Positions 50,158 to 59,648 of a DNA stretch of 64,000 bases are shown here, piece by piece. A model generated the notes under the pieces. The model did not search any database. It was not told where the DNA came from and worked only from the letters and a program-made list of their open reading frames with translations. The position numbers and the translations under genes are program-made. The stretch's first letter is position 1. Every line of letters starts with the position of its first letter. This DNA comes from DASUPK01 sp963800285 (lineage in GTDB: Bacteria; Actinomycetota; Thermoleophilia; Solirubrobacterales; 70-9), in assembly GCA_963800285.1 (NCBI GenBank), contig CAWDAL010000015.1:248001-312000 (forward strand), in the 5' to 3' direction.

Positions 50158-50170
50158 CCTCAACTTGAGG
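50158..50170. promoter_or_regulatory. Perfect palindrome CCTCAACTTGAGG
   Basis: A 13-bp perfect dyad that begins at the base after the stop codon of the small gene and ends 5 nt before the ATG at 50176. TTGACC overlaps its left side. The half-sites CCTCAA/TTGAGG are those of SoxR-type MerR sites, but the spacing is shorter. A MerR-type gene lies 0.7 kb away. Confidence 0.45.
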
Positions 50171-50175
50171 CTTAG

Positions 50176-50604
50176 ATGACCGCCGACCCTCTGACCAAGA
50201 AGGAGCTCAAGGACATCCTCAACACCGTCCTGGGGGAGATCGATCGTGACCCCGACGACGGGCCCCGCCTGCGCGCCGCGGCCGCGCCGCTCCGCATCGA
50301 GTTCCCCGACCTGAAGCTCGTGGTCAACGTCTCACGCGACGACGGTGGGCGCCACTGCCTGAGCTGGAACTTCTCCCAGCGCAGCCGGACCCACGCGAAA
50401 CTCCGGCTCAGCATGGAGTCGACGGTCGCCAATCGGGTCTTTCAGGGACGGGAGAACCCGGCGATCGCCATCGCGCGAGGACGGCTGCGAACCAACATCG
50501 AGGACGCCGGCGCGGCGCTCCGCTTCTTTCCCGCCGCCAAGCCGCTCTTCTCCCGCTACCGCGAGCTCGTCGCGGAGAAGTACCCCCACCTGACGGTCGA
50601 GTAG
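50176..50604 (+). CDS. SCP2-like (sterol carrier protein) domain protein
   Basis: A 142-residue protein. The segment TVANRVFQGRENPAIAIARGRLRTNIEDAGAALRFFPAAKPL resembles the strand-helix part of SCP2 lipid-carrier domains (ENP and A-x-GRL-x-T/G). The N-terminal half has LKLVVNVSRDDGGRHCLSWNF. The match is partial and made by eye. It would be cytoplasmic. It lies between the palindrome and the leader of the MerR-cyclase gene. Confidence 0.5.
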   Translation: MTADPLTKKELKDILNTVLGEIDRDPDDGPRLRAAAAPLRIEFPDLKLVVNVSRDDGGRHCLSWNFSQRSRTHAKLRLSMESTVANRVFQGRENPAIAIARGRLRTNIEDAGAALRFFPAAKPLFSRYRELVAEKYPHLTVE

Positions 50605-50637
50605 GCGGCGGCGAACCAGTGCCCGTGTCCAGCGCCA

Positions 50638-50665
50638 TTGACTTGGCTCGCCAGGAGCGTAAGCT
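50638..50665 (+). promoter_or_regulatory. Promoter of the MerR-cyclase gene (TTGACT - 16 nt - TAAGCT)
   Basis: TTGACT (50638-50643) and TAAGCT (50660-50665) are spaced by 16 nt. Transcription would begin near 50672, giving a leader of about 195 nt before the ATG at 50867. Confidence 0.55.
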
Positions 50666-50696
50666 CGACTCGATCGAAAAGACTTGGGCCGGAAGC

Positions 50697-50864
50697 GGGT
50701 CCCCGGTCCGCAGATCCCCCGGCGACTGGGATCGGCGACAGGACTCCGCGAGGCGTTTAAGCGCCGCTGGCCGACGAAGCGGGCCCAAAGCCCGCAGGCG
50801 ACGGGGTCCTGGGACCCCGTCGCTACGTTCGGGGACATCGCCGCGTTTGCGATCTGGAGATCGC
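50697..50864 (+). promoter_or_regulatory. Hairpin-rich leader with buried ribosome site
   Basis: Successive inverted repeats fill this leader: GATCCC/GGGATC, GGCG/CGCC around TTTAAG, GCGGGC/GCCCGC (50779-50795), a perfect 12-bp GCGACGGGGTCC/GGACCCCGTCGC with a TG loop (50798-50823), and GCGATCT/AGATCGC (50849-50864). The last encloses the GGAG ribosome site (50856-50859), 7 nt before the ATG. I cannot match it to a known riboswitch by eye. Confidence 0.55.
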
Positions 50865-50866
50865 GA

Positions 50867-52078
50867 ATGAGTCCCGCCGACGGCGACCAGGGCAACACCA
50901 TCTCCCTGGCGGATGCGAGCAGGATCGCCGGCGTCTCGAAGTCGACGCTGAAGCGCTGGGCCGACGAGGGCCTCGTCCCGGCCGAGGATGGACGGTGGAC
51001 GCCCGCCTCCGCGGCGCAGGCGCGAGTGATCGCCCGGATGCGGGAGCGGGGCTATTCGGTCGATGCGATCCGCGAGGCGGCTCGCGGCGGCCGGCTCGCG
51101 TTCGGCTACGCCGAGGACATCTTCCAGGTCCCCGAGGGCCACTACAACAAGGAGCAGGCAGCGGAGCTGACCGGCCTCGAGCCCGAGCTGATCGATCGCC
51201 TGATGACGCTGCTCGGCACGCCGATGGGGGCAGAGGGCATGCTGAACGAGCAGGACCTCGGGGCGATGCGCCACTGCGCCGACGTCCTCTCCTCCGGCTT
51301 TCCCCTGGTGGCGTTCCTCCAGCTCGTCCGGGTGTACGCGCAGTCGATCCGCAAGGTCGCCGACGCCGAGGTCCGGCTCTTCCATCTCTACATCCACGAG
51401 CCCCTGATGCAGGAGGAGGTGCCGCCACTGGAGATCGCCGAGGAGATGGGCGAGCTCGCGGCCGACCTGATCCCGGTGACGGGTCCGCTGATGGAGTACA
51501 TGCACAACCGCTACCTGCGCTTCTACATCGAGCAGGACGTCGTCGGCCACATGGAGGCGGACATCGGCGGGGCGGGCCGCGGCCTGGCGCGGGTCTCGAT
51601 GACCTTCTGCTTCGTCGATCTCACGGGTTTCACCCGGTACACGGAGGAGGAGGGAGACGAGGAGGCCCTCGACATGATCGAGCGGTTCGTCGACACGGTC
51701 GAGGCGACCCTGCCGAACGAGGCGACGATCGTGAAGACCATCGGCGACGAGGTGATGGTCGTCTCGCCGGAGCCGTCGACGCTCACCGAGTGGGCCGTCG
51801 GGTTCCTGGCCCTCTTCCAGGAGCGGCCCCAGCCGCGCGTCGGCATCCACTACGGCGCGGCGGTGTTCAGGGACGGCGACTACTTCGGCGGTGACGTCAA
51901 TCTCGCGCACCGAGTGGTGACGAGGGCGCTGGGCGGCGAGGTCCTGGTGACCGAGGCGCTGGTCCAGGCGAACAAGGACTCGGACTTCCTGCGCTTCGAC
52001 CCGATCGGCGAGGTCGTCCTCAAGGGGTTTCCCGAGGCGATCTCTCTCTATATAGCCAGACCCGTGATGGAGGATTAG
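50867..52078 (+). CDS. MerR-type DNA-binding / class III nucleotide cyclase fusion
   Basis: A 403-residue protein. Residues 11-77 form a MerR-like winged helix (SLADASRIAGVSKSTLKRWADEG). A helical middle (about 85-235) is followed by a class III cyclase domain (about 242-395) with FVDLTGFTRYT (Asp251), TIGDEVM (Asp294) and GGDVNLAHR (341-349). Both metal aspartates and the Asn-Arg pair are present, so it may make cAMP or cGMP while bound to DNA. ATG 50867 has a GGAG site; the upstream frame is basic low-complexity sequence and probably leader. The 3' end overlaps the CAP gene by 4 nt. Confidence 0.85.
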   Translation: MSPADGDQGNTISLADASRIAGVSKSTLKRWADEGLVPAEDGRWTPASAAQARVIARMRERGYSVDAIREAARGGRLAFGYAEDIFQVPEGHYNKEQAAELTGLEPELIDRLMTLLGTPMGAEGMLNEQDLGAMRHCADVLSSGFPLVAFLQLVRVYAQSIRKVADAEVRLFHLYIHEPLMQEEVPPLEIAEEMGELAADLIPVTGPLMEYMHNRYLRFYIEQDVVGHMEADIGGAGRGLARVSMTFCFVDLTGFTRYTEEEGDEEALDMIERFVDTVEATLPNEATIVKTIGDEVMVVSPEPSTLTEWAVGFLALFQERPQPRVGIHYGAAVFRDGDYFGGDVNLAHRVVTRALGGEVLVTEALVQANKDSDFLRFDPIGEVVLKGFPEAISLYIARPVMED

Positions 52079-52761
52079 ACGCGAGTCGCGGGGCGAGCGT
52101 GGCGATGCTTCTTGTGGAGCTTGTGAGCCTTCTTCGCCTTCTTGCCCTTCTTCGCCTTCTTCGACTTGTGGGACTTGTGGGCCTTGCCCTTCGCCTTCTT
52201 CTTGCCGGCGAAGGTGCGGTACCCGTACTCGCTCGAGACGGTGACGCCGGTCAGGTCGGAGCTGGTGACGGGCGTGCCCGCGAGGGCGGCGACGCCGACC
52301 TCGCGGAAGGCCGGCCGCAGCAGGTTCTCACGGTGTGGCGGGCTGTTCATCCACGCCGTCACCAGGGCCTGCGGGGTGCTGAGCGGCCCGGTTCCCCAGA
52401 CCAGGTTCTCGCCGACGACCCAGGTGCGCGCGCCGCGCATGTAGCCGGTCGACTCGATGCGGTCCATGAAGGTGACGCCCGCAGGCGACGTGTGCTCGAA
52501 GTAGCTCTGGCGGATCATCTCGTTCGAATGGCTGAGGGCGGCCTGGCGGAGGTCCGAGTTGGGCGCCACCGGCTGCAGGCCGTATGAGGCCCGCTCGTCA
52601 TTGATCAGGCAGGTGATCGAGCTCTCCATCTGAGCTTCGTTGAGTCCGGTGACCTGGGTGTCGACCGGGCCGCAGTCGGAAGCGGAGGCCTGCGGGCTGG
52701 CCACGAGCGCCCAGGTGGCCAGGACAGCGATCAGGCAGAGGATGTCTCTCGGTCTCGACAC
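52075..52761 (-). CDS. Secreted CAP (SCP/PR-1) domain protein with Lys/His-rich tail
   Basis: A 228-residue exported protein. The signal peptide ends at ASASDC. The CAP domain has LINDERASYGLQPV, ALSHSNEMIRQSYFEHTSP, GENLVWGTGP and AWMNSPPHRENLLRPAFREVGVA, with the conserved His and Glu residues. The last 45 residues are almost all Lys, His, Ala and Ser, probably to bind the cell wall or nucleic acid. It pairs with the similar gene at 52882-53403. Function of bacterial CAP proteins is mostly unknown. Confidence 0.85.
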   Translation of the reverse strand: MSRPRDILCLIAVLATWALVASPQASASDCGPVDTQVTGLNEAQMESSITCLINDERASYGLQPVAPNSDLRQAALSHSNEMIRQSYFEHTSPAGVTFMDRIESTGYMRGARTWVVGENLVWGTGPLSTPQALVTAWMNSPPHRENLLRPAFREVGVAALAGTPVTSSDLTGVTVSSEYGYRTFAGKKKAKGKAHKSHKSKKAKKGKKAKKAHKLHKKHRHARPATRV

Positions 52762-52881
52762 ATGTTCTGCATCGAGCTCTCAGCCCGTGACTGCACGCGA
52801 GGGGCCGATATTCAGCCGCGCGTCCTTTAGCGCGGGCCGTCTACGGCTGGACCTTTCGCCGTTGGGAAAACTGCGTAGGGA

Positions 52882-53403
52882 TCAGTTGCGCGAAGCGAGG
52901 TCGACCGTGTAGGTCGCCGTGTTGTGCCCGAAATGGGGGAAGGGCGAGCCCTTGCTCATGCCTATGCCGATATCGCGGAATCCGCCGAGCAGGACCCGGC
53001 GGTGCTCGGGACTCTTCATCCACTCGGCGACCACGCGCCGCGGGCTGCCGAGCCGCTTAGGCCCCCAGCCGAGGTTCTCCCCGACCGACCAGGCGGTCGC
53101 CCCGGCGAGGTACCCGGTGCGCCGGATCCGCTCCCCGGCGTTGCCGTGCGAGTAGTGGTTGTGCCTGACCATCGCGACGGTGTGGCCCTGCGCCGACCTG
53201 TCGAGGTTCGAGTTCTCCTGCAGCGGCCCGCGGCCGGCATGAGCCCGCCGCTGGTTGATCAGGCAGAGCACGGCCTGCCTCGCCAGCTTCCTGCTGAGCT
53301 TCGTGGGGGACTTCGACTTGCCCGCGCACGCACCGGCGGTCGCCGGGACCGCCGTCGCCAAGGCGAGCAGGGTGATGAATGTAAGGAGTCCTCTTCGCGC
53401 CAT
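52882..53403 (-). CDS. Secreted CAP (SCP/PR-1) domain protein
   Basis: A 173-residue exported protein with a signal peptide ending near AGACAG. LINQRRAHAGRGPLQ, MVRHNHYSHGNAGERIRRTGY, GENLGWGPKRLGSP and EWMKSPEHRRVLLGGFRDIGIG carry the CAP residues. It resembles the next gene (52075-52761), so they probably arose by tandem duplication, but this copy lacks the Lys/His tail. A TATACA box on the minus strand (53413-53418) lies 9 nt before its ATG, 36 bp from the tilS start. Confidence 0.85.
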   Translation of the reverse strand: MARRGLLTFITLLALATAVPATAGACAGKSKSPTKLSRKLARQAVLCLINQRRAHAGRGPLQENSNLDRSAQGHTVAMVRHNHYSHGNAGERIRRTGYLAGATAWSVGENLGWGPKRLGSPRRVVAEWMKSPEHRRVLLGGFRDIGIGMSKGSPFPHFGHNTATYTVDLASRN

Positions 53404-53426
53404 AAGGGCGGCTGTATAGCGGTTCC

Positions 53427-53432
53427 TAGAAT
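53427..53432 (+). promoter_or_regulatory. -10 box TAGAAT of tilS
   Basis: TAGAAT ends 7 nt before the ATG at 53440, a perfect leaderless arrangement. Confidence 0.55.
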
Positions 53433-53439
53433 CACTGGC

Positions 53440-54783
53440 ATGGCGGACGCCACCGCCCTCTCCGTCCTGGCCCGAGTCGTACGGGAGAGCGGTCTGGTTG
53501 CGGAGGGCTCACGCGGTGTCGTCCTCATCTCGGGAGGAGCGGATTCCGCGGCGACCGCAGCTGGGCTCGTCGAGGCGCTCCGTGTGGGCGAAGTTCTCGG
53601 CCTTCATCTCAACTATGGCCTGCGCGCGGATTCGGACCGCGACCAGGCAACCTGCGAGGAGCTCTGCCGCGTGCTCGGCATCGAGCTCGAGGTCGAGCGG
53701 CCCGAGCTCGGCGGCGGCAACCTCCAGGCCGAAGCGCGGCGCGTCCGCTACGCGGCGGCGAAGCGGCTGCGGCTCGCGCGAGGGGTCGACTGGATCGCGA
53801 CGGGGCACACGAGGACGGACCTGGCGGAGACGGTCCTCTACCGACTGGCGACCTCGCCGGGTCGTCGCGCGCTGCTCGGCCTTCGGCGGCGGCGCGGCGA
53901 CGTCGTTCGCCCGCTCCTCGCCCTGGATCGCGATCGGGCGCGCCGGCTGGCCGAGCAGGCCGGTCTTCCCTTCTCCGATGACCCCAGCAACGCCGAACCC
54001 CTCTTCGCGCGCAACCGGATTCGCAACGAGGTGCTACCGGTCCTGCGCGAGATCGGCCCGGAGGCGGAGGCGACGATCGCCGAGACCCACGCGGAGCTCG
54101 TCGAGGAGGCCGAGACGCTCGACCGGCTTGCCGCCGAGGCTCTGGCGGCGTCCGGCGCCGAGGCTGCCGGGGCGATCGGCCGCGACGTCCTGGGGCAGCT
54201 GGATCCCGCGATCCGCCGGCTCGTCCTTCGTCTGATGGCCGAGGGGGCGGCCGGCACGCAGGTCCCCCTGAGCCGCGGGCGGGCGGCCGAGATCTGGCGG
54301 CTCGTCCAGGAGCCCGAAGGAGGGGTGGTGGAGCTGGGCGGCGGCGTGGAGGCGCACGCCGAGCATGGACACGTCCGCTTCAGCTTGGGCCCGCGCACCA
54401 GACCCGAAGAGGGGATCCTGACCGTGCCGGGCGTATGCCGGTTCGGCGCCTGGGAGGTCCGGGCGGAGCTCGAGCGAGGCGTACCGGCGGCCGAGGGCCC
54501 CGACCTGGCCGTCCTCGACCCCGCGGCGCTCGGCCCATCCGTCACGGTGCGGGCCTGGCGAGAGGGGGACCGGATGCGGCCGCTGGGCCTCGGCGGAACG
54601 AAGTCCCTGCAGGACCTGTTCACCGACCGGAAGGTGCCACGGTCCCTGCGCCACGCCCTGCCCGTGGTCGAGGCGGGCGAGGGGATCGCCTGGATCGCGG
54701 GGGTCGCCGTCTCCGAGGAATTCGCAGCGAAGCCCGGCGCGCCGGAGTCCGCAGTGCTCAGAGCATCCCGGGCCGGTACATAG
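53440..54783 (+). CDS. tilS: tRNA(Ile)-lysidine synthase
   Basis: A 447-residue enzyme that adds lysine to C34 of tRNA-Ile(CAU) using ATP. The PP-loop is SGGADSAA (31-38), where many have SGGVDS. HLNYGLRADSDRDQATCEEL, GHTRTDLAETVLYRLATSPGRRALLGL and DPSNAEPLFARNRIRNEVLPVL follow. The C-terminal part (RAWREGDRMRPLGLGGTKSLQDLFTDRKVPRSLR) is the TilS tRNA-binding domain. Its TAG stop is part of the -10 box of hpt. Confidence 0.93.
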   Translation: MADATALSVLARVVRESGLVAEGSRGVVLISGGADSAATAAGLVEALRVGEVLGLHLNYGLRADSDRDQATCEELCRVLGIELEVERPELGGGNLQAEARRVRYAAAKRLRLARGVDWIATGHTRTDLAETVLYRLATSPGRRALLGLRRRRGDVVRPLLALDRDRARRLAEQAGLPFSDDPSNAEPLFARNRIRNEVLPVLREIGPEAEATIAETHAELVEEAETLDRLAAEALAASGAEAAGAIGRDVLGQLDPAIRRLVLRLMAEGAAGTQVPLSRGRAAEIWRLVQEPEGGVVELGGGVEAHAEHGHVRFSLGPRTRPEEGILTVPGVCRFGAWEVRAELERGVPAAEGPDLAVLDPAALGPSVTVRAWREGDRMRPLGLGGTKSLQDLFTDRKVPRSLRHALPVVEAGEGIAWIAGVAVSEEFAAKPGAPESAVLRASRAGT

Positions 54784-54786
54784 ACT
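54781..54786 (+). promoter_or_regulatory. -10 box TAGACT of hpt overlapping the tilS stop
   Basis: TAGACT begins with the TAG stop of tilS and ends 7 nt before the hpt GTG. hpt can thus be transcribed alone as well as with tilS. Confidence 0.5.
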
Positions 54787-54793
54787 GAGCCCC

Positions 54794-55339
54794 GTGGGAA
54801 ATGACGAAGCGATTGGGGAGGTGCTCGTCACCGAGGAGGACCTCCAGCGCCGGGTGGCCGAGCTCGGGGCGCAGGTGAGCAGGGACTACGAGGGGCGCTC
54901 GCCCCTGCTGGTCGCCATCCTCAAGGGGGCGGTCCCATTTCTCGCCGACCTGATGCGCCACCTGGAGATCGACTGCGAGCTGGACTTCATGGCGGTCTCG
55001 AGCTACGGGTCCTCGACCGACTCCTCCGGGGTGGTGCGGATCCTCAAGGACCTGGACGCGCCGATCGCCGATCGCGACGTCCTGATCGTCGAGGACATCA
55101 TCGACTCCGGACTCACGCTCCACTACCTCCTGCGCAATCTGCAGGCGAGGGGCCCCAAGTCGATCGAGGTCTGCGCCCTGCTCACCAAGCCGGAGCGGCG
55201 CCGAGTCGATCTGCCGGTCCGCTACGTCGGCTTCGAGATCCCCAACCGGTTCGCGATCGGGTACGGCCTCGACCACGGCGAGCGCTATCGGAACCTCTCC
55301 TACGTAGCCGCACTGCGGGAAAACCCTCAGGACAGCTAG
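54794..55339 (+). CDS. hpt: Hypoxanthine phosphoribosyltransferase
   Basis: A 181-residue purine-salvage enzyme. LLVAILKGAVPFLADLMRHL, SSYGSSTDSSG, the PRPP motif VLIVEDIIDSGLTLHYLL and a FEIPNRFAIGYGLDHGERYRNL end are all present. tilS-hpt-ftsH is a common order in bacteria, which supports the identities. The GTG start has no Shine-Dalgarno. Confidence 0.94.
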   Translation: MGNDEAIGEVLVTEEDLQRRVAELGAQVSRDYEGRSPLLVAILKGAVPFLADLMRHLEIDCELDFMAVSSYGSSTDSSGVVRILKDLDAPIADRDVLIVEDIIDSGLTLHYLLRNLQARGPKSIEVCALLTKPERRRVDLPVRYVGFEIPNRFAIGYGLDHGERYRNLSYVAALRENPQDS

Positions 55340-55413
55340 GCCCACGCTGGTACCCTCGCCATAGATCCGGGCCCGCATATTCGGCGTAAACCCCGGGCAG
55401 AGGGACAACCATC

Positions 55414-57378
<1,965 letters not shown>

Positions 57379-57397
57379 GGAGTCGCGACTCGCAACA

Positions 57398-57428
57398 CCG
57401 GCTGGGGAATGGGGGCGATTCCTGCCGG
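57398..57428 (+). terminator. Hairpin after ftsH
   Basis: CCGGC (57398-57402) pairs with GCCGG (57424-57428), and GGAAT with ATTCC inside, leaving small internal loops. There is no clear T-run. Confidence 0.45.
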
Positions 57429-57442
57429 GAAGCGCGGCACAA

Positions 57443-57491
57443 GAGTTCGGAGGTTTGTGGTCGCTATAGCGCTCAAATCCTCCGAAACTCC
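57443..57491. repeat. Palindromic intergenic element, copy B
   Basis: GAGTTCGGAGGTTTG and CAAATCCTCCGAAACTC are inverted copies with two small gaps, around a perfect CGCTATAGCG. It matches copy A (1452-1501) in length, AGTT start, ATAGCGC core and AACTCC end. It ends 9 nt before the GATACT -10 box of the next gene. Confidence 0.6.
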
Positions 57492-57512
57492 TTGCAGGCG
57501 ATACTCCGAACG

Positions 57513-57851
57513 ATGAGATCCCGCCCGGTCCTGCCCCTCATTGCCGGTGTTCTGCTCTTTGCGTTACTCGCCGGCTGCGGCGGCTCGTCCGGTGCCAGCC
57601 AGAAGGACCGGGACAAGGCCGTTGCCGCCGCCAAGTTCATCTACGCCGGCAAGGCGAAGGAGGACCTCAGTGCGGGTCCCTGCCTCTCGGAGAGCCTGCC
57701 GGGGCTCTCGGACTGGGCCGTCGACATCGCGCATCAGCCCCGGCAGGCCGTTGACGAGCAGCCGGCGAATCAGTGCCGGAGCTTCCGGAGCGGGGACACC
57801 CATCACTTCGTGGAGCTGACCCCAACGGGGCAGCTGATCCGGGCGCAGTAG
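57513..57851 (+). CDS. Small lipoprotein of unknown function
   Basis: A 112-residue lipoprotein with a signal peptide and LLAGC lipobox. The mature part starts with GGSSGASQKDRDKAVAAAKFIYAG and has two more Cys (GPCLSE, NQCRSF), possibly a disulfide. No family is recognised. The ATG at 57513 was chosen because GATACT (57500-57505) lies 7 nt upstream. The folP gene begins 9 nt after its stop. Confidence 0.6.
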   Translation: MRSRPVLPLIAGVLLFALLAGCGGSSGASQKDRDKAVAAAKFIYAGKAKEDLSAGPCLSESLPGLSDWAVDIAHQPRQAVDEQPANQCRSFRSGDTHHFVELTPTGQLIRAQ

Positions 57852-57860
57852 GAGCGGACA

Positions 57861-58673
57861 GTGGAGCGGGCGAAGGTGATGGGAGTAGTCAACGTGACGC
57901 CCGACTCATTCTCGGACGGCGGGGAGTTTCTCGATCCGGAGCGCGCGATCGCCCGTGGGCGCGAGCTCGCTGCGGAGGGCGCGGACATCCTCGACATCGG
58001 CGGGGAGTCGACCCGGCCCGGCGCGCACGCCGTCGATGCCGGCGAGGAGCTCGTCCGCGTCCGGCCCGTCGTCGAGGCGCTCGCTCCGGCGGTGATTCCC
58101 ATTTCGATCGACACCTCCAAGGCGGTCGTCGCCGAGGCGGCCCTGGATGCCGGAGCGTCGATGGTCAACGACGTCACGGCCCTTCGATCCGATCCCGAGC
58201 TGGCCGAGGTCTGCGCCGAGGCCGGCTGCGAGGTCGTCCTCATGCACATGCTGGGTGACCCGCGGACGATGCAGGAGAACCCCGTCTATGACGATGTCGT
58301 CGACGACATCAAGGCGTTTCTGTCCGAGCGGATCGAGTACGCGGTCTCTCAGGGGATCGCCGAGGAGCGGATCTGGGTCGACCCCGGAATCGGCTTCGGG
58401 AAGACGATCGAGCACAACCTCGAGCTGCACCGGCGGCTCGGGGAGTTCGCGGAGCTGGGACGTCCAATCGCCTTCGGCTCCTCGCGCAAGAGCTTCATCG
58501 GCAAGCTGACCGGTACCGAGGTCGACCAGCGGCTTGGGGGGACGATCGCCTCAAACGTGGTCGCCTTCGCGAACGGCGCCCGCATGCTCCGGGTCCACGA
58601 TGCGGCCCCGATGCGCGAGGCGCTCACCGTCGCCGAGGCGATCCTCGACCCCGAGCGGGCGGCGAGCCTCTGA
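57861..58673 (+). CDS. folP: Dihydropteroate synthase
   Basis: A 270-residue folate enzyme joining hydroxymethyldihydropterin pyrophosphate with para-aminobenzoate. MGVVNVTPDSFSDGG, DIGGESTRPGA, VLMHMLGDPRTMQ, DPGIGFGKTIEHNL and SRKSFIG are the pterin and pABA motifs. The GTG start follows a weak GGAGCGG. folB and folK lie about 1 kb away on the same strand, after an opposite-strand hydrolase gene. Confidence 0.94.
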   Translation: MERAKVMGVVNVTPDSFSDGGEFLDPERAIARGRELAAEGADILDIGGESTRPGAHAVDAGEELVRVRPVVEALAPAVIPISIDTSKAVVAEAALDAGASMVNDVTALRSDPELAEVCAEAGCEVVLMHMLGDPRTMQENPVYDDVVDDIKAFLSERIEYAVSQGIAEERIWVDPGIGFGKTIEHNLELHRRLGEFAELGRPIAFGSSRKSFIGKLTGTEVDQRLGGTIASNVVAFANGARMLRVHDAAPMREALTVAEAILDPERAASL

Positions 58674-58682
58674 CTCGCGCCG

Positions 58683-59582
58683 CTAGCCGTCGACGAACCC
58701 CCGGATCAGCTCGTTGACCCGCTCCGGGCGCTCGTACGGAACCCAGTGGCCGGCCCCCGGGACGACCTCGACGCGCAGGTCGGGCACCCACTCGCTCAGG
58801 CCTCGGGTGAGAGAGGGAAGCAGCGCGGCGTCGTTCTCGCCCCAGATCACGAGGGTGGGGACGTCCACCGTCTGCGAGGTGACCTTGCTGGCGTACTCCT
58901 CGGGCACGCCGCCCGCCGCAACCTGCTCGCCCATGCGGGCGGCGCGGTAGTAGTTGAGCCCTCCCCGCAGGGCGCCGGGCCGGGCCCAGGCCTCGTGGTA
59001 GATGGCGCGCTCCTCATCCGAGAGCTGAGCCCCGCGGCCCCCGATCCGGATCAGGAGGTCGTCCATGAGGGAGAACTCGTTTGCCGAGAGCATCTCCTCG
59101 GGCCCCGGCGACGGCTTCGAGAACTCGAGCATGTAGTTGACCGCCTGGCGCTGCATGGGGCTCTCCCGCAGGTCCCGGTTCCAGGTGAACGGCGGAGCGC
59201 CGTCGATGATCACCATGCGCTCGAGCATCTCGGGGTACTTGAGGGCGAACGCCCAGGAGACGATCCCGCCCCAGTCGTGTCCGACCAGCGTCAGTGGGGC
59301 GAGGTCGAGCTGCTCGATCAGCCCGCGGACGTCGGCGAGGAGATGCCGCATCCGGTAGGCCGCGACCTCCTCGGGGCGGCAGGAGAGGTTGTAGCCGCGC
59401 ATGTCCGGCGCGTAGACGGCGTGGTCGGCTCCGAGGTCAGCGAGCTGGCGGCGCCAGAGGAACCAGAACTGCGGGAAGCCGTGCAAGAAGAGGATCGGCT
59501 TGCCCTCGCCGCGGGTGACGTAGTGCATCCGGCAGTCGGCCAGGTCCGCGTAGTGGTGTTGGAGGTCCGTTGAGGCGATCAC
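58683..59582 (-). CDS. Alpha/beta hydrolase, epoxide hydrolase-like
   Basis: A 299-residue enzyme. The oxyanion motif is LHGFPQFWFLWR, the elbow is VGHDWGGIVSW with Asp as nucleophile, and GENDAALLP and PGAGHWVPYERP supply the acid and His. An Asp nucleophile points to an epoxide hydrolase or haloalkane/haloacetate dehalogenase rather than an esterase. The GTG 59582 is preceded by a GAAAGG-like site; GTG 59591 is alternative. It interrupts the folP-folB-folK run on the other strand. Confidence 0.85.
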   Translation of the reverse strand: MIASTDLQHHYADLADCRMHYVTRGEGKPILFLHGFPQFWFLWRRQLADLGADHAVYAPDMRGYNLSCRPEEVAAYRMRHLLADVRGLIEQLDLAPLTLVGHDWGGIVSWAFALKYPEMLERMVIIDGAPPFTWNRDLRESPMQRQAVNYMLEFSKPSPGPEEMLSANEFSLMDDLLIRIGGRGAQLSDEERAIYHEAWARPGALRGGLNYYRAARMGEQVAAGGVPEEYASKVTSQTVDVPTLVIWGENDAALLPSLTRGLSEWVPDLRVEVVPGAGHWVPYERPERVNELIRGFVDG

Positions 59583-59636
59583 GCGCGACACCCTTTCACG
59601 ACCCGCCGGACGCGCGCGGAGCAGGAATCGATCGTC

Positions 59637-59642
59637 TACTTT
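59637..59642 (+). promoter_or_regulatory. -10 box TACTTT of folB
   Basis: TACTTT ends 6 nt before the GTG at 59649, so folB-folK has its own leaderless promoter. Confidence 0.5.
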
Positions 59643-59648
59643 GGCAGC

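Noticed and set aside
50684..50866. 61-residue N-terminal extension of the MerR-cyclase
   Set aside because: The sequence is basic and unlike a domain, no ribosome site precedes its ATG, and the DNA is full of hairpins with a ribosome site placed for the ATG at 50867.
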